A stretch of DNA of 64,000 bases from Mesorhizobium sp. M9A.F.Ca.ET.002.03.1.2 (GTDB lineage Bacteria > Pseudomonadota > Alphaproteobacteria > Rhizobiales > Rhizobiaceae), in assembly GCF_003952365.1 (NCBI RefSeq), contig NZ_CP034443.1:5759001-5823000 (forward strand), read 5' to 3'. Both the position numbers and the translations under genes were made by a program. The notes under the pieces are model-generated. The model saw nothing but the letters and a program-made list of their open reading frames with translations, had not been told where the DNA came from and searched no databases. The stretch's first letter is position 1, and every line of letters begins with the position of its first letter. Of the stretch, positions 1 through 8,984 are shown one piece after another.

Positions 1-1536
1 CATGTTGTCGCCGGTGCGGTTGGCATAGTGGATGCGGGCCGAGAGCAGCGGCCGCACCCAGTTCATCTCGCGCATGATCTCTCGCGGAACCCCTTCGGGC
101 GCCGACGCGCCGGCGCGCAGCGGCTCCAGCCGGGCCAGCAATTCGCCTGCTGTCTCGGCATCGAAGCCGGTGCCGACCTTGCCGCGATAATGCAATTCGC
201 CGTCCTCGAATTCGGCGAGACCGAGTGCGGCCAGCCCCTCGGCCGCATCGGAGACGGTGTAGCCGGCGATGACGAAGTCGTCGGTTTTCAGCGCCTTGAT
301 CTTGGTCCAGGTCTTGGTGCGGCCGCTCTGATAGGTCGCCGTGGCGCGTTTGGAGACGACGCCTTCCAGCCCCATCTCGGAGGCCTGATCATAGAGTGCC
401 TGGCCGTCGCCTTCGACATGGTCTGAGAGCTGGATGGCGGAGTTGGCGCCAAGCCCGGACAGCAGTTGCGCAAGCAGCGCCTTGCGCCGGCCGAGAGGTG
501 CTTTTCTCAAGTCCCAGCCGTCGAGATAAAGCAGGTCGAAGGCATAAAAGTGCAGCTTGTTGCCAGCACCCTTGGCCAGCGCATCCTGCAGCAGCGCGAA
601 GCGGCTGATGCCCTTGACGTCGAGGGCAACGACCTCGCCGTCTATGATTGCGTCCCGGCACGGCAGCCTGGCGAAGGCAAGCGGCAGATCGCCATAGCGC
701 TTCGTCCAGTCGAGACCGGCGCGGGTGATCAGCTTGACCGCGCCGTCGGAAAGATGCGCCATAGTACGGTAGCCGTCGAACTTGATCTCATGCAGCCAGA
801 CTTCGCCGGTGCGGTCCGCGGGGTCATCACCGCCCGGCGGCTTCGGAATCTGCGTCGCCAGCTGCGGCTCGATGCGGGCAGGCGCTGGCGTCTTTACCGC
901 GCCGGGCAGCGCGCCGGGTTTCAGCACGACAGGCTTTGCCTGTTTGGCCGCCGGCTTCGGCGACGCCACCAGCTCCTCGATGCGGCGGCCGGATTTGACG
1001 CTTTCCGGCCGCATGGCAAGGATGTCGAGCTTGGTGTCGGACGCCAGATCGCGTTCCTTGAACAGCAGCCAGTTGTTCTTGCCCTCATCCTCGCCGGGCT
1101 TGGGCTTCAGCCGTGTCAGCATCCAGCCGCCATTCAGCTTCTCGCCGGCGAGGCGGAATTTGAAGGAACCGGTGAGCAAACTCTTTTCGACATCGTCCAT
1201 CGGCGCCCAGGTGCCGGTGTCCCAGACGATCATCGGCCCGCCGCCGTACTCTCCCTCGGGAATCACGCCCTCGAAGTCGATATATTCGAGCGGATGGTCC
1301 TCGGTCTCAACCGCCAGCCGCTTGTCGGCGGGGTTGAGCGACGGGCCGCGCGGCACAGCCCAGCTCTTCAGCACATCGCCGACCTGCAGCCGAAGGTCGT
1401 AATGGTCTGATGTGGCATGGTGCTTATGGACGACGAAGCGGTTGCCTTCTCCGGCAGCCAGCCCGCCGACGGGTTCCGGCGTCTTCGAGAATTCGCGCTT
1501 GGCGCGATAGACCTCGAGTTTTGGGGGGGCCGCCAT
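1..1536 (-). CDS. ligD: ATP-dependent DNA ligase LigD, N-terminal part (runs off the window start)
   Basis: This is the bacterial NHEJ ligase that seals double-strand breaks together with Ku. The 512 visible codons begin with MAAPPKLEVYRAKREF and stay open to base 1. Residues about 35-150 are the LigD 3'-phosphoesterase domain (HYDLRL, SWAVPRGPS, EYGGG). A linker follows, then the ligase core with the nucleotidyl-lysine motif KFDGYR (Lys about 252), EVVALD, LEGVVSK and TKIKAL. The order is therefore phosphoesterase-ligase, and any polymerase domain would lie outside the window. The ATG at 1536 follows a purine-poor leader, so the start is fair rather than certain. No Ku gene is visible. The family call is firm. 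Confidence 0.93.
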   Translation of the reverse strand, partial: MAAPPKLEVYRAKREFSKTPEPVGGLAAGEGNRFVVHKHHATSDHYDLRLQVGDVLKSWAVPRGPSLNPADKRLAVETEDHPLEYIDFEGVIPEGEYGGGPMIVWDTGTWAPMDDVEKSLLTGSFKFRLAGEKLNGGWMLTRLKPKPGEDEGKNNWLLFKERDLASDTKLDILAMRPESVKSGRRIEELVASPKPAAKQAKPVVLKPGALPGAVKTPAPARIEPQLATQIPKPPGGDDPADRTGEVWLHEIKFDGYRTMAHLSDGAVKLITRAGLDWTKRYGDLPLAFARLPCRDAIIDGEVVALDVKGISRFALLQDALAKGAGNKLHFYAFDLLYLDGWDLRKAPLGRRKALLAQLLSGLGANSAIQLSDHVEGDGQALYDQASEMGLEGVVSKRATATYQSGRTKTWTKIKALKTDDFVIAGYTVSDAAEGLAALGLAEFEDGELHYRGKVGTGFDAETAGELLARLEPLRAGASAPEGVPREIMREMNWVRPLLSARIHYANRTGDNM

Positions 1537-1586
1537 GTCAAGGACCGAAGCGCGCGGCGGTCAAGAGCAACCGCCTCATTCCTTCG

Positions 1587-1745
1587 CGCCCCCCTCTGTC
1601 CTGCCGGACATCTCCCCCACTTGTGGGGAGATTGGCCGTCACGATGGCCTTCGCCAATCTGCGACGTTGCAACGGAAGAGCCGGCGCCAAAGCTGTCGAT
1701 CTCCCCCCTCGTGGGGGAGATGTCCGGCAGGACAGAGGGGGGCGC
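1587..1745. repeat. Mesorhizobial long palindromic intergenic repeat
   Basis: Two near-identical arms in inverted orientation (about 1587-1630 and 1700-1745) each carry CCCCTCTGTCCTGCCGGACA followed by a TCTCCCCC...GGGGGAGA mini-hairpin. They are separated by about 70 bases containing ATGGCCTTCGCCAATCT. A second full copy lies at 19984-20138 and a half copy at 22772-22798. As RNA it would fold into one long stem, and it may terminate ligD-region transcripts. It encodes nothing convincing. Confidence 0.85.
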
Positions 1746-1835
1746 GACAGAACGATACGCCCGTTCGAAAAGATGGATGTTGCTGCGGGCATCAGGTGAC
1801 TAGCCAAAAAAAGTCGCTGCCACCAATCACCCGGC

Positions 1836-2060
1836 TCAATCGTCGGTGGCCGGCGTCAGCTCGAGCTCGGCCGGCGACAGGCCCTGCTGGAGCTGGCTCA
1901 GCCGGAACTCATCGACCCAGTAGGCCTCGCCGTCGACGAGGACGCGCGCTTTGTAGGCACCGGCGGAAAAGCTCTGTGCGGTGATGTAGACCTTGTGCCG
2001 ATCGAGCGCCTTGCGCACCGCGGCGCGCTTGGAATTCTGGCTGGTGACGGAACTGGCCAT
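1836..2060 (-). CDS. Small hypothetical protein (74 aa)
   Basis: The product MASSVTSQNSKRAAV... is not recognised. It has a basic N-terminal half (KRAAVRKALDRHK), a central segment AYKARVLVDGEAYWVDEF that reads like a small beta-sheet, and an acidic tail. The start at 2060 is chosen because GAGCGAG lies a few bases upstream; a longer reading to 2180 adds low-complexity, non-conserved-looking sequence. Codon use is normal for the window. It stands alone, between the palindromic repeat and the BrnA-like gene. Confidence 0.5.
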   Translation of the reverse strand: MASSVTSQNSKRAAVRKALDRHKVYITAQSFSAGAYKARVLVDGEAYWVDEFRLSQLQQGLSPAELELTPATDD

Positions 2061-2213
2061 GACTCGCTCATACACACCGCCGCAGGAAAGGCGGCTGGCA
2101 TAAGGATGGCCGAGACAGACGGTCGTGTCAATTTTCTGTGGCGCAAGAGCAGCCTGGAACAATCGACGCGCCAGGGCCAATGAGTCTGCCCTGCCATCAG
2201 GCGGCTATGCAGC

Positions 2214-2474
2214 GTGCCGTGTCTGCCTTTTGGGTTGTCCTTGGAAAGTAGGCAAACAACCGCTGAACAGATCGCCAAGGGCAAGCCTTTTGCCGAAGCG
2301 TTTCCCGATCTGGCCGAGAGCATCAAGCGCGGCCGGGGGCAGCCTCCCGTCGCTGTCCCGTTGCAGCAGATTCCCATCCGGCTTGAACCGGCGGTGATCG
2401 AGAAGTTCAAAGCCACTGGCAAGGGCTGGCAGGCCAGAGTCAACGATGTGCTGAAGAAGGCGAAAGTGGACTGA
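2214..2474 (+). CDS. BrnA-like ribbon-helix-helix antitoxin, solitary
   Basis: The C-terminal half (IPIRLEPAVIEKFKATGKGW, then QARVNDVLKKA) matches the BrnA antitoxin pattern 'RLdpdvLerFrATGpGWQtRiN'. This is a ribbon-helix-helix DNA-binding fold that normally neutralises the BrnT RNase and represses its own operon. The start shown is a GTG at 2214; the first about 14 residues (PCLPFGLSLESRQ) do not look like the family, so the true start may be the TTG near 2244, or the 5' end may be rearranged. No BrnT-like reading frame lies next to it on either strand, so this is an orphan antitoxin or a remnant. Confidence 0.65.
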   Translation: MPCLPFGLSLESRQTTAEQIAKGKPFAEAFPDLAESIKRGRGQPPVAVPLQQIPIRLEPAVIEKFKATGKGWQARVNDVLKKAKVD

Positions 2475-2502
2475 CCGGCGGATCACGCCGATGAAGGGTA
2501 TG

Positions 2503-2546
2503 GGTGATCCACGTCGGAGCTGTTTTCAGCTTTTCAGTGGATCACC
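2503..2546. terminator. Perfect 10-bp inverted repeat (hairpin) after the BrnA-like gene
   Basis: GGTGATCCAC (2503-2512) and GTGGATCACC (2537-2546) pair perfectly across a 24-base loop. The hairpin sits 28 bases after the antitoxin stop codon and has no T-tract. It may act as a terminator or could be a small mobile-element end. The rest of 2475-2677 shows no gene. Confidence 0.45.
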
Positions 2547-2677
2547 TGCCCGCCTCGTGTCCTTCCCAAGACAGGAACCACATACGCGCATTGAGGGACC
2601 TGCATGTTGATCCAGATCAAGTGGTGAATGGTGAGAATTGGACTCAGAGACGTGACGAACTCACGACTGACTATTCA

Positions 2678-3778
2678 TCATCCAATCCCGTCCACAAGCT
2701 CCTCCGCCTGGGCAATGGCCGCCGCCTGGTGCGGCTGCAGAAGCTGGCCGGCGTAGCCTTCGAAGACCGGCAGGAACGGGTCGTCGATCACAGTCCTGAT
2801 GCCGGACAATTGCTCCATCACCGCCAGGCCGCAATAGGGCACGTAGGAAGCCGAATAGCCGCCTTCATGCGACATCATCAGCCGCCCGCCGCAGAGGTCG
2901 TCCGCCGCCTGCATCAGCAGCCGCGTCATCTCGCGGTAGCTGCCGCTGTGCAGCATCATGCGTCCGAGCGGATCGGCCGCCGAGGCATCGAAGCCCGACG
3001 GTACGACGATGAGATCGGGCTTGTAGCGAGTGAGCGCCGGCAGCACGATGCGCTCGAACACGGACACGTAAGCGCCGTTGCCGCATCCGGCAGGCAGCGG
3101 CACATTGATGTTGTAGCCCTCGCCCCTGCCCTCGCCGCGTTCCTTGAGAAGCCCGCTGTCAGGCGGATAGAGCCCGTCCTGGTGGATCGAGATCGTCAGC
3201 ACGGACGGGTCAGCATAGAAGGCGGACTGGGTGCCGTTGCCGTGATGGACGTCCCAGTCGACGGTAGCGACCCGCTCGAAGCCATGTTTGGCCCGGTTCT
3301 TCAGGATGGCGACCGGAACATTGCCGAACAGGCAAAAGCCCAGGCCTTGCGCGCGTTCGGCATGATGGCCGGGTGGCCGCACCAGCGCATAGCCATTGTC
3401 GACGTCGCCGCTCAGCACCGCATCCATCACCGCCGCGGTGCCGCCGGCCGCCAGGCAGGCGATCTCGTAACTGCCATGGCCAAAGGGCGTGAGATAGCTC
3501 GCATCGCCGCCGCGCTCGTCGCTGAGCGCCTTGATGCGGCTGATATAGTCGCGGTCGTGGAACAGGGCGAGATCGTCCTCGCTCACCGCAACGGAGGCGA
3601 TCCTCGCCAGCTTTTCGGTGAGGCCCGAAACCTCCATGAGGTTGCGGAACCGGCGCTTGGTTGCGGCATTCTCCGCATGCTCGCCCGGCTCGATGGTCAG
3701 GCCAGGCTGAAAGAACAGCGCGGCATTGCCGGTCTCGTGCCAGAGATAGAGTTCGTGGAAGTTCCAACCCGTCGTCAT
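2678..3778 (-). CDS. Class II histone-deacetylase-family amidohydrolase (acetylpolyamine-type)
   Basis: A 366-residue zinc hydrolase that removes acyl groups from amines; bacterial relatives act on acetylpolyamines and similar N-acyl compounds in the cytoplasm. The His pair is in PPGHHAE, the zinc ligands in DWDVHHGNGT (Asp and His) and SGFDAS (Asp), and the late Gly-rich loop is HEGGY. Length is normal for class II bacterial members. A GAGG ribosome site precedes the ATG at 3778. It is the last gene of the operon that begins with the amidase, 10 bp after the GMC oxidoreductase, so its substrate is probably an intermediate of the same pathway. The family call is firm; the substrate is unknown. 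Confidence 0.88.
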   Translation of the reverse strand: MTTGWNFHELYLWHETGNAALFFQPGLTIEPGEHAENAATKRRFRNLMEVSGLTEKLARIASVAVSEDDLALFHDRDYISRIKALSDERGGDASYLTPFGHGSYEIACLAAGGTAAVMDAVLSGDVDNGYALVRPPGHHAERAQGLGFCLFGNVPVAILKNRAKHGFERVATVDWDVHHGNGTQSAFYADPSVLTISIHQDGLYPPDSGLLKERGEGRGEGYNINVPLPAGCGNGAYVSVFERIVLPALTRYKPDLIVVPSGFDASAADPLGRMMLHSGSYREMTRLLMQAADDLCGGRLMMSHEGGYSASYVPYCGLAVMEQLSGIRTVIDDPFLPVFEGYAGQLLQPHQAAAIAQAEELVDGIG

Positions 3779-3788
3779 GTATGGCCTC

Positions 3789-5372
3789 CTACCCTGCCAG
3801 GATCATCGATGCGGCGCGCTCGGCGATCATGATCGTCGGCGCGTTGGTGTTGCCCGAGACCATCTTTGGAAAGACCGAAGCGTCGGCGATGCAAAGCCCG
3901 TCCAGTCCGTGCACCTTCATCGACACGGGATCGACGACGGCCATGGCGTCGGTGCCCATCCGGCAGGTGCTGGTCGGGTGATAGAGCGTGGTGCAGTGGC
4001 CGCGAATATACCAGGCGATCTCGGCATCGCTCTCGCATTCGGCGCTAGGCGTGATCTCGCCGGTCAGCATCTCGGCAAGTGGCGACTGCGCCGCGATCCG
4101 GCGGCTGATGCGGATGCCTTCGACCAGCGTGGCGATGTCGGAGCCATCCTCGTCGCTGACGAAGTAGCGTGGGTCGATCGCCGGATATTCGATAGGATTG
4201 GCCGAGCGCAGGCGGATCTCGCCACGGCTGTCCGGCCGCTGCAGCGTGGTGTGCAGCGTGATGCCGGGCTTCGACGACAGGAACCGCACATAGTCGCGGT
4301 GCGGGCTGATGGCGCCGTAAAGCTGCAGGTCCGGTTTGACATCGGGCCGGCTCTTGACGAAGCCGCCGGCCGCCACCCAGGGCGAGGAGCGCGGGCCGCT
4401 GCGCGAGGTCTGCCATTCCACAAAATCGCGCTGCAGCGTCTCGTCGGTCCAGGCACCGACGCCGATCTTGTCCTTGGTGTAGAAGGTGATTGGAATGTTG
4501 ATGTGGTCCTGCAGGCCCTTGCCGACGCCCGGCAGATCGTGGACGGGATCGACGCCAACGCTCCTGAGTTCGTCGGCCGGGCCGATGCCCGAAAGCAGCA
4601 TCAGCTGGCAGCTGCCGATCGAGCCTGACGACAGCACCACCTCGCTGTCGGCGAACGCGGTCTCCGGCACACCGTTGACCAGATAGCGGATACCCTTGAC
4701 CCGGCCCTTCTCGACGATCAGGCCCGTCGCCAGCACGCCGGTTTTCACGGTCAGGTTGGGGCGTTCCCGCGCCGGGCGCAGATAGGCCTTGCCGGTGCCC
4801 CAGCGTTCGCCGTTCTTGATGGTGAACTGGAAGAGGCCGACGCCTTCCTGCTCAACGCCGTTGAAATCGCGGTTGTGCTTGTAGCCGGCGGTCTTGCAGG
4901 CCTCGATCCAGGCGAGCTCGTTGGGATCGACATGCCCGACATTGCCGATATGCAGCGGCCCGTCGGCGCCGTGCAGCGGATCGTTGCCAAGCTCGGTATT
5001 GCTTTCGCTGGCCTTGAACACCGGCAGCACGTCTTCCCAGGCCCAGCCGGGGCAGCCCATGGCGGCCCAGCCGTCATAATCGGATGGCAGGCCGCGAATA
5101 TAGATCATCGCGTTCAGCGCGCCGGAGCCGCCGATCATCTTGCCGCGCGGCCAGAACACCCGCCTGCCGCGGCATCCGGCCTGCGGCTCGGTGTAGTAGC
5201 CCCAATCGACGGCGGTGTTAAACATGGTCGGCCAGTCGGACGGCACGTCCGAGGCGAGCGGCGCCTCGCGCCCCGCCTCCAGCAACAGCACCTTGCGGGC
5301 GGTATCGGCGCTGAGCCGGTTCGCCAGCACGCAGCCGGCCGAGCCGGCACCCACTATGATCGTATCGAACAT
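3789..5372 (-). CDS. GMC-family FAD-dependent oxidoreductase (choline-dehydrogenase-like)
   Basis: Oxidises an alcohol to an aldehyde with FAD. The N-terminus MFDTIIVGAGSAGCVLANRL is the FAD dinucleotide-binding fold. The GMC signatures GKMIGGSGALNAMIYIRG and SSGSIGSCQLMLLSGIGP follow, and the C-terminal catalytic region has HCTTLYHPTSTCRMG and SGNTNAPTIMIAERAA. The 527-residue length is usual. Start 5372 is preceded by GAGAG; longer upstream readings are ruled out because they run back into livM. It resembles BetA-type enzymes, but no betaine gene is adjacent, so the substrate should be read from the operon (amidase, importer, deacetylase). Confidence 0.92.
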   Translation of the reverse strand: MFDTIIVGAGSAGCVLANRLSADTARKVLLLEAGREAPLASDVPSDWPTMFNTAVDWGYYTEPQAGCRGRRVFWPRGKMIGGSGALNAMIYIRGLPSDYDGWAAMGCPGWAWEDVLPVFKASESNTELGNDPLHGADGPLHIGNVGHVDPNELAWIEACKTAGYKHNRDFNGVEQEGVGLFQFTIKNGERWGTGKAYLRPARERPNLTVKTGVLATGLIVEKGRVKGIRYLVNGVPETAFADSEVVLSSGSIGSCQLMLLSGIGPADELRSVGVDPVHDLPGVGKGLQDHINIPITFYTKDKIGVGAWTDETLQRDFVEWQTSRSGPRSSPWVAAGGFVKSRPDVKPDLQLYGAISPHRDYVRFLSSKPGITLHTTLQRPDSRGEIRLRSANPIEYPAIDPRYFVSDEDGSDIATLVEGIRISRRIAAQSPLAEMLTGEITPSAECESDAEIAWYIRGHCTTLYHPTSTCRMGTDAMAVVDPVSMKVHGLDGLCIADASVFPKMVSGNTNAPTIMIAERAASMILAG

Positions 5373-5382
5373 CGTCAGTCTC

Positions 5383-6450
5383 TCATTTTCCGGCCGGTAC
5401 CGGGCTTTGCACAATGTTGCTGCCCGTTGGGCCGGTGCGCCTGCGCACCAGCCAGCGGACAAGATCGCCAAAGCGGCCGACCAGACCCTTCGGCATCAGC
5501 ACCACCGATAGCGCGATGATCAGGCCGAGGCCGAGCGTGCGGAACTCGCCGCTCTCGCGCATCAACTCGTCGGCCAGGACCAGAACCACCGTCCCGACCA
5601 GCGGCCCCCAGAACGTGCCGACGCCGCCGACCACGACGATGGCGATGATGAACATCAGCTGCGACATCGACAGCACGCCGGGGCCGATCGCCTGGAAATG
5701 CGCGGCATAGAAACCGCCGGCCAGCCCGGTGAAGAAGGCCGAAATCCCGAACACCAGCAACTGCGCCTGGAAGCGGTTGACGCCGCGCGCCACCGCGTAG
5801 CCCGGATTGTCCTTGAGCGCCCGGAAGGCGAGGCCGATCGGGCTTTTGACGATCGCGTAGGTGAAGATCATGGTCACCGCGAACAGCACCGCGATGATCG
5901 CGTAATTGCCGACCAGCCACTGGCCGCGCAGCAAGGCCCTGGTGCCGAGGTCGCCGAAGCGGGCAAAGCCGACGGCGCCGCCGGTGAACTGGCGGCATAC
6001 CGATCCGACCATGACGAAGCATTCCGTATCGGTGACGATCAGCAGATACATCGTCTGTGCGATCGCCAGCGTCAGCAGCGCCACATAGACACCGGTCAGC
6101 CGAAGGCAGGCCAGGCCGACGACGAGCGAGAACAGCACGGCGCCGAGCGCGCCGGGCACAAGCGCCGCCCACACATTCCAGCCGAAATAGAAGCAGAGCA
6201 TTGCCGTCGCATAGCCGCCGAAGGCGAAGATCGCCATTTGCGCCAGCGAGAAGATGCCGGAGAAGCCGAACAAAAGGTTCCACTGCGATGCGATCGTTGC
6301 ATAAAACAGCGCCAGCACGATCTGGCCGAGGATGTAACGGCTGTCGATCATGAAGGGCAGCGCGATCGCCGCCGCGATCAGGGCCAGGCTGATGGCAAGA
6401 TCGATCTTTGCCGACCGGGACATGCGCGACATGGGTCTGGTGTCTGTCAT
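5383..6450 (-). CDS. Branched-chain-amino-acid-type ABC transporter permease (LivM family)
   Basis: A polytopic inner-membrane permease of 355 residues with about 9-10 hydrophobic segments. The family motif 'GlaFrAlkDnp.yA...G' appears as LAFRALKDNPGYAVARGVN, and GGVGTFWGPLVGT follows near the C-terminus. It pairs with the LivH-type permease directly upstream (6-bp gap). Some members of this family carry amides, urea or aromatic acids rather than amino acids, so the name gives only the transporter class. Confidence 0.92.
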   Translation of the reverse strand: MTDTRPMSRMSRSAKIDLAISLALIAAAIALPFMIDSRYILGQIVLALFYATIASQWNLLFGFSGIFSLAQMAIFAFGGYATAMLCFYFGWNVWAALVPGALGAVLFSLVVGLACLRLTGVYVALLTLAIAQTMYLLIVTDTECFVMVGSVCRQFTGGAVGFARFGDLGTRALLRGQWLVGNYAIIAVLFAVTMIFTYAIVKSPIGLAFRALKDNPGYAVARGVNRFQAQLLVFGISAFFTGLAGGFYAAHFQAIGPGVLSMSQLMFIIAIVVVGGVGTFWGPLVGTVVLVLADELMRESGEFRTLGLGLIIALSVVLMPKGLVGRFGDLVRWLVRRRTGPTGSNIVQSPVPAGK

Positions 6451-6456
6451 GTGCCC

Positions 6457-7344
6457 TCACATGCGCCGGATTTCGGCGCGGCCAAATAGGCCCGACGGTC
6501 GCCAGATAAGCACGGCAATGACTACGAACAGCAGCGACGGAAAGCCCCAGCGGGCGCCCAGCGCGTACTGGACGAAGGATTCGAGCAGCGCCAGGCCAAG
6601 CGCGGCGGCGACCGCGCCCGGCAGATTGCCGAGACCGGCAACCACGCACATGATGAAGGCCTTCAGCATCGGGTCGTTGCCGAGCGGCGGCGACAATTGC
6701 GTCATCGACGAGACCATGACGCCGCAGATACCGGCGAGCGCGCCCGACAACATCAGCACCTGCAGGTAGACGCGGTTGACGGCGACGCCCATCAGCTGGG
6801 CCGCGTCACGGTTCTGTGCTGTCGCCCGGATCGCCCGGCCCATCCGCGTACGGCCGAGCGCCAGCGAGATCACCACCATCATGACGACGACCACGGCGAT
6901 GATCAAAAGGTTCTGCCAGGGCAACGTCAGCGGCCCGAGACGGAAGGTGCCGGCGATCGAGACCGGCTGCTTCAACGGCTGTCCGCCATAGGTCAAGAGG
7001 ATGGCGTTCTCAAGCGCGATGCCGATACCGACCGTGGCGATCATGACGTTGGATTCGAATGTCGACTTGTCGTTCTTCAACAGGTTGCGAACGATCGCGA
7101 AATAAAGGATCGCGCCGGCCGCGGCGCCCACAAGAATAGCGCCGGCAAAGCCGATCGCGATCGGCAGGCCGAGAGAGGTGATCACCGTGAAGGCGACGTA
7201 GCCGCCAAGCGTCAGCATGGCCGCATGGGCCATGTTAAGCATGCCCATCGAACCCCAGACCAGCGACAGCCCGACCGTCGCCAGGGCATAGAGCGCGCCG
7301 GAGGTGAAACCGGCGACGAGAATGGCCATGAGAACGTCGGTCAT
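6457..7344 (-). CDS. Branched-chain-amino-acid-type ABC transporter permease (LivH family)
   Basis: The second transmembrane subunit, 295 residues. N-terminal SGALYALATVGLSLVWGSMG and the loop GRAIRATAQNRDAAQLMGV are classic LivH landmarks. The ATG at 7344 is preferred over an in-frame TTG at 7359 because it sits 4 bp after the livF stop codon, as expected in this tightly packed operon. It forms the membrane pore with the LivM-type subunit. Confidence 0.92.
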   Translation of the reverse strand: MTDVLMAILVAGFTSGALYALATVGLSLVWGSMGMLNMAHAAMLTLGGYVAFTVITSLGLPIAIGFAGAILVGAAAGAILYFAIVRNLLKNDKSTFESNVMIATVGIGIALENAILLTYGGQPLKQPVSIAGTFRLGPLTLPWQNLLIIAVVVVMMVVISLALGRTRMGRAIRATAQNRDAAQLMGVAVNRVYLQVLMLSGALAGICGVMVSSMTQLSPPLGNDPMLKAFIMCVVAGLGNLPGAVAAALGLALLESFVQYALGARWGFPSLLFVVIAVLIWRPSGLFGRAEIRRM

Positions 7345-7348
7345 GGCG

Positions 7349-8077
7349 TCAGCCTCCAAGATAGGTTGCGAGGAGCTCGTCGCGCGCCATCAGTTCGGCG
7401 GGCTTGCCCGACCAGACGATTGCGCCGTCGTCGAGCAGATGCAGGCGGTCGGCGAGATCCTCGACCCGCGCCGGGTTCTCCTCCACAAGGAGGATCGTGC
7501 GGCCGGCCTTGCTCAGTTCGGCAATGACGCCGTAGACCTGGTCGATGATCAGCGGCGCCAGGCCGAGCGACGGCTCGTCGATCAAAAGGATGCGCCCGCC
7601 CATCATCAGGCCGCGGCCGATGCCGGCCATGCGCCGTTCGCCGCCTGACAGGCTCGAGGCGATCTGGTTGCGGCGGTCGGCGAGCTTCGGCAAGAGCGTA
7701 TAGACCTCGTCCAGCCGGCGCTTGATCTCGGCCTTGTCCGGCGCCAGATAGGCGCCCATCAGCAGGTTTTCGAGCACGCTCATCTGCGCAAACAGCATGT
7801 CGCCCTGCGGCACGTGGGCGACGCCGAGCATCGCCGTCTCATGCGGCTTGCCGGACAGGCGTTGGCCGTCGATGCTGATCTGTCCGCCGCGCAGCGGCAC
7901 CAGGCCGGAGATCGTCTTGAGCAACGTCGATTTGCCATGGCCGTTGGGGCCGACGACGGTGACGAACTCACCGGCATTGACGGTGAGCGAAATACCCTTG
8001 AGCACCTCGAGGCCGTCATAGCCGGAGACGGTGGCATCGAGCTGCAGGACGGGCGGTTTGGCGGCTGTGCTCGTCAT
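7349..8077 (-). CDS. ABC transporter ATP-binding protein (LivF family)
   Basis: A 242-residue ATPase that powers the importer. Walker A is GPNGHGKST, the signature is LSGGERR, Walker B is ILLIDEP, and the switch region is ILLVEEN, with Glu-Glu-Asn as typical of LivF rather than a His switch. It overlaps the upstream LivG-type gene by 4 bp (ATGA type), which implies translational coupling and equal subunit supply. Confidence 0.93.
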   Translation of the reverse strand: MTSTAAKPPVLQLDATVSGYDGLEVLKGISLTVNAGEFVTVVGPNGHGKSTLLKTISGLVPLRGGQISIDGQRLSGKPHETAMLGVAHVPQGDMLFAQMSVLENLLMGAYLAPDKAEIKRRLDEVYTLLPKLADRRNQIASSLSGGERRMAGIGRGLMMGGRILLIDEPSLGLAPLIIDQVYGVIAELSKAGRTILLVEENPARVEDLADRLHLLDDGAIVWSGKPAELMARDELLATYLGG

Positions 8078-8892
8078 TGCACCCCCTCCACCGGATTCGT
8101 GGCGGCCTGCTCGTCGAAGAATTTCTTCAGCCGTTTCTGCGTGCCCTGGCCGAGATAGGTCTCGACGACTGTCTGGTCCTCGGCGACCTTGTCCGGCTTG
8201 CCCTCGAAGATCACCTTGCCATGGTGCATGATGATGACGCGGCTGGAGAGCGCTAGGAGAAAGCGCATAACATGCTCGATCAGGACGATGGTCAGTCCCT
8301 GATCGCGCAGTTTCAGCACCATTGCCATGATCTGGTAGATCTCGGCCACGTTGAGCCCACCGACCGGCTCGTCGAGGAACAGCATTTTTGGCCTGGTGGC
8401 GATGGCGCCGGCGATCATCAGGAGCTTGCGGTCGAGCACCGGCAGCCGCGCCACGGTCTCCTCAGCCTTGGCCGCAAGCCCGACGAAGTCCAGCGCCTCC
8501 ATCGTCGCTTGCCGGACTTCCTCGCCGAGGCGAAAGCCGGCCAGCCTTCGCCGCTGGCGGCCGAAATAGGCGGCGATCTCGATATTCTCGCGAACCGTCA
8601 GGCTGTCGAAGGCGGCATTGAGCTGGAAGGTCCGGGCCATGCCGAGCTGACAGATGCGATCCGCCCCAAAGGCAGAAATGTCGGTGTCGCCGAAATGCAC
8701 GCGACCGCCGCTGGCCGGGGTGATCCCGGTCACCACGTCGAAAAAGGTCGTCTTGCCGGCGCCGTTCGGTCCGCCAATGCCGACGATCTCGCCCTGATTG
8801 ACCACCATCGACACGCCGTCGACGGCGGCCAGGGAGCCGAACCGTTTGACGACGCTGTCACAGACCAGCATTGGGCCCGCGGCCTCAGTCAT
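8074..8892 (-). CDS. ABC transporter ATP-binding protein (LivG family) with a degenerate signature motif
   Basis: The second ATPase subunit, 272 residues. Walker A is GPNGAGKTT, Walker B MLFLDEP and the switch LIEHVM. Where LivG proteins usually have LSYGQQR, this one reads LPVLDRKLL, so the canonical Ser-Gly pair of the ABC signature is missing. The partner LivF keeps an intact signature, so the heterodimer would have one normal and one degenerate ATP site. It starts 92 bp downstream of the binding-protein gene. Confidence 0.9.
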   Translation of the reverse strand: MTEAAGPMLVCDSVVKRFGSLAAVDGVSMVVNQGEIVGIGGPNGAGKTTFFDVVTGITPASGGRVHFGDTDISAFGADRICQLGMARTFQLNAAFDSLTVRENIEIAAYFGRQRRRLAGFRLGEEVRQATMEALDFVGLAAKAEETVARLPVLDRKLLMIAGAIATRPKMLFLDEPVGGLNVAEIYQIMAMVLKLRDQGLTIVLIEHVMRFLLALSSRVIIMHHGKVIFEGKPDKVAEDQTVVETYLGQGTQKRLKKFFDEQAATNPVEGVQ

Positions 8893-8984
8893 CTTTTTCG
8901 CCTGGCATCTCTTCTCTCGCCTGGTGGAAACCGGTCGGAAGCACGGCCCGGCCGGTTTGCATCTCTGAGTTCACGCCCCACGGT

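Noticed and set aside
2504..3832. 442-codon open frame on the plus strand
   Set aside because: It is the antisense of the deacetylase gene; Arg/His/Ala-rich with no motif, typical of a GC-rich shadow frame.
3789..5372. betA of a choline-to-betaine pathway
   Set aside because: The protein is BetA-like but no betB, betI or choline transporter adjoins it; the operon content points to another substrate.
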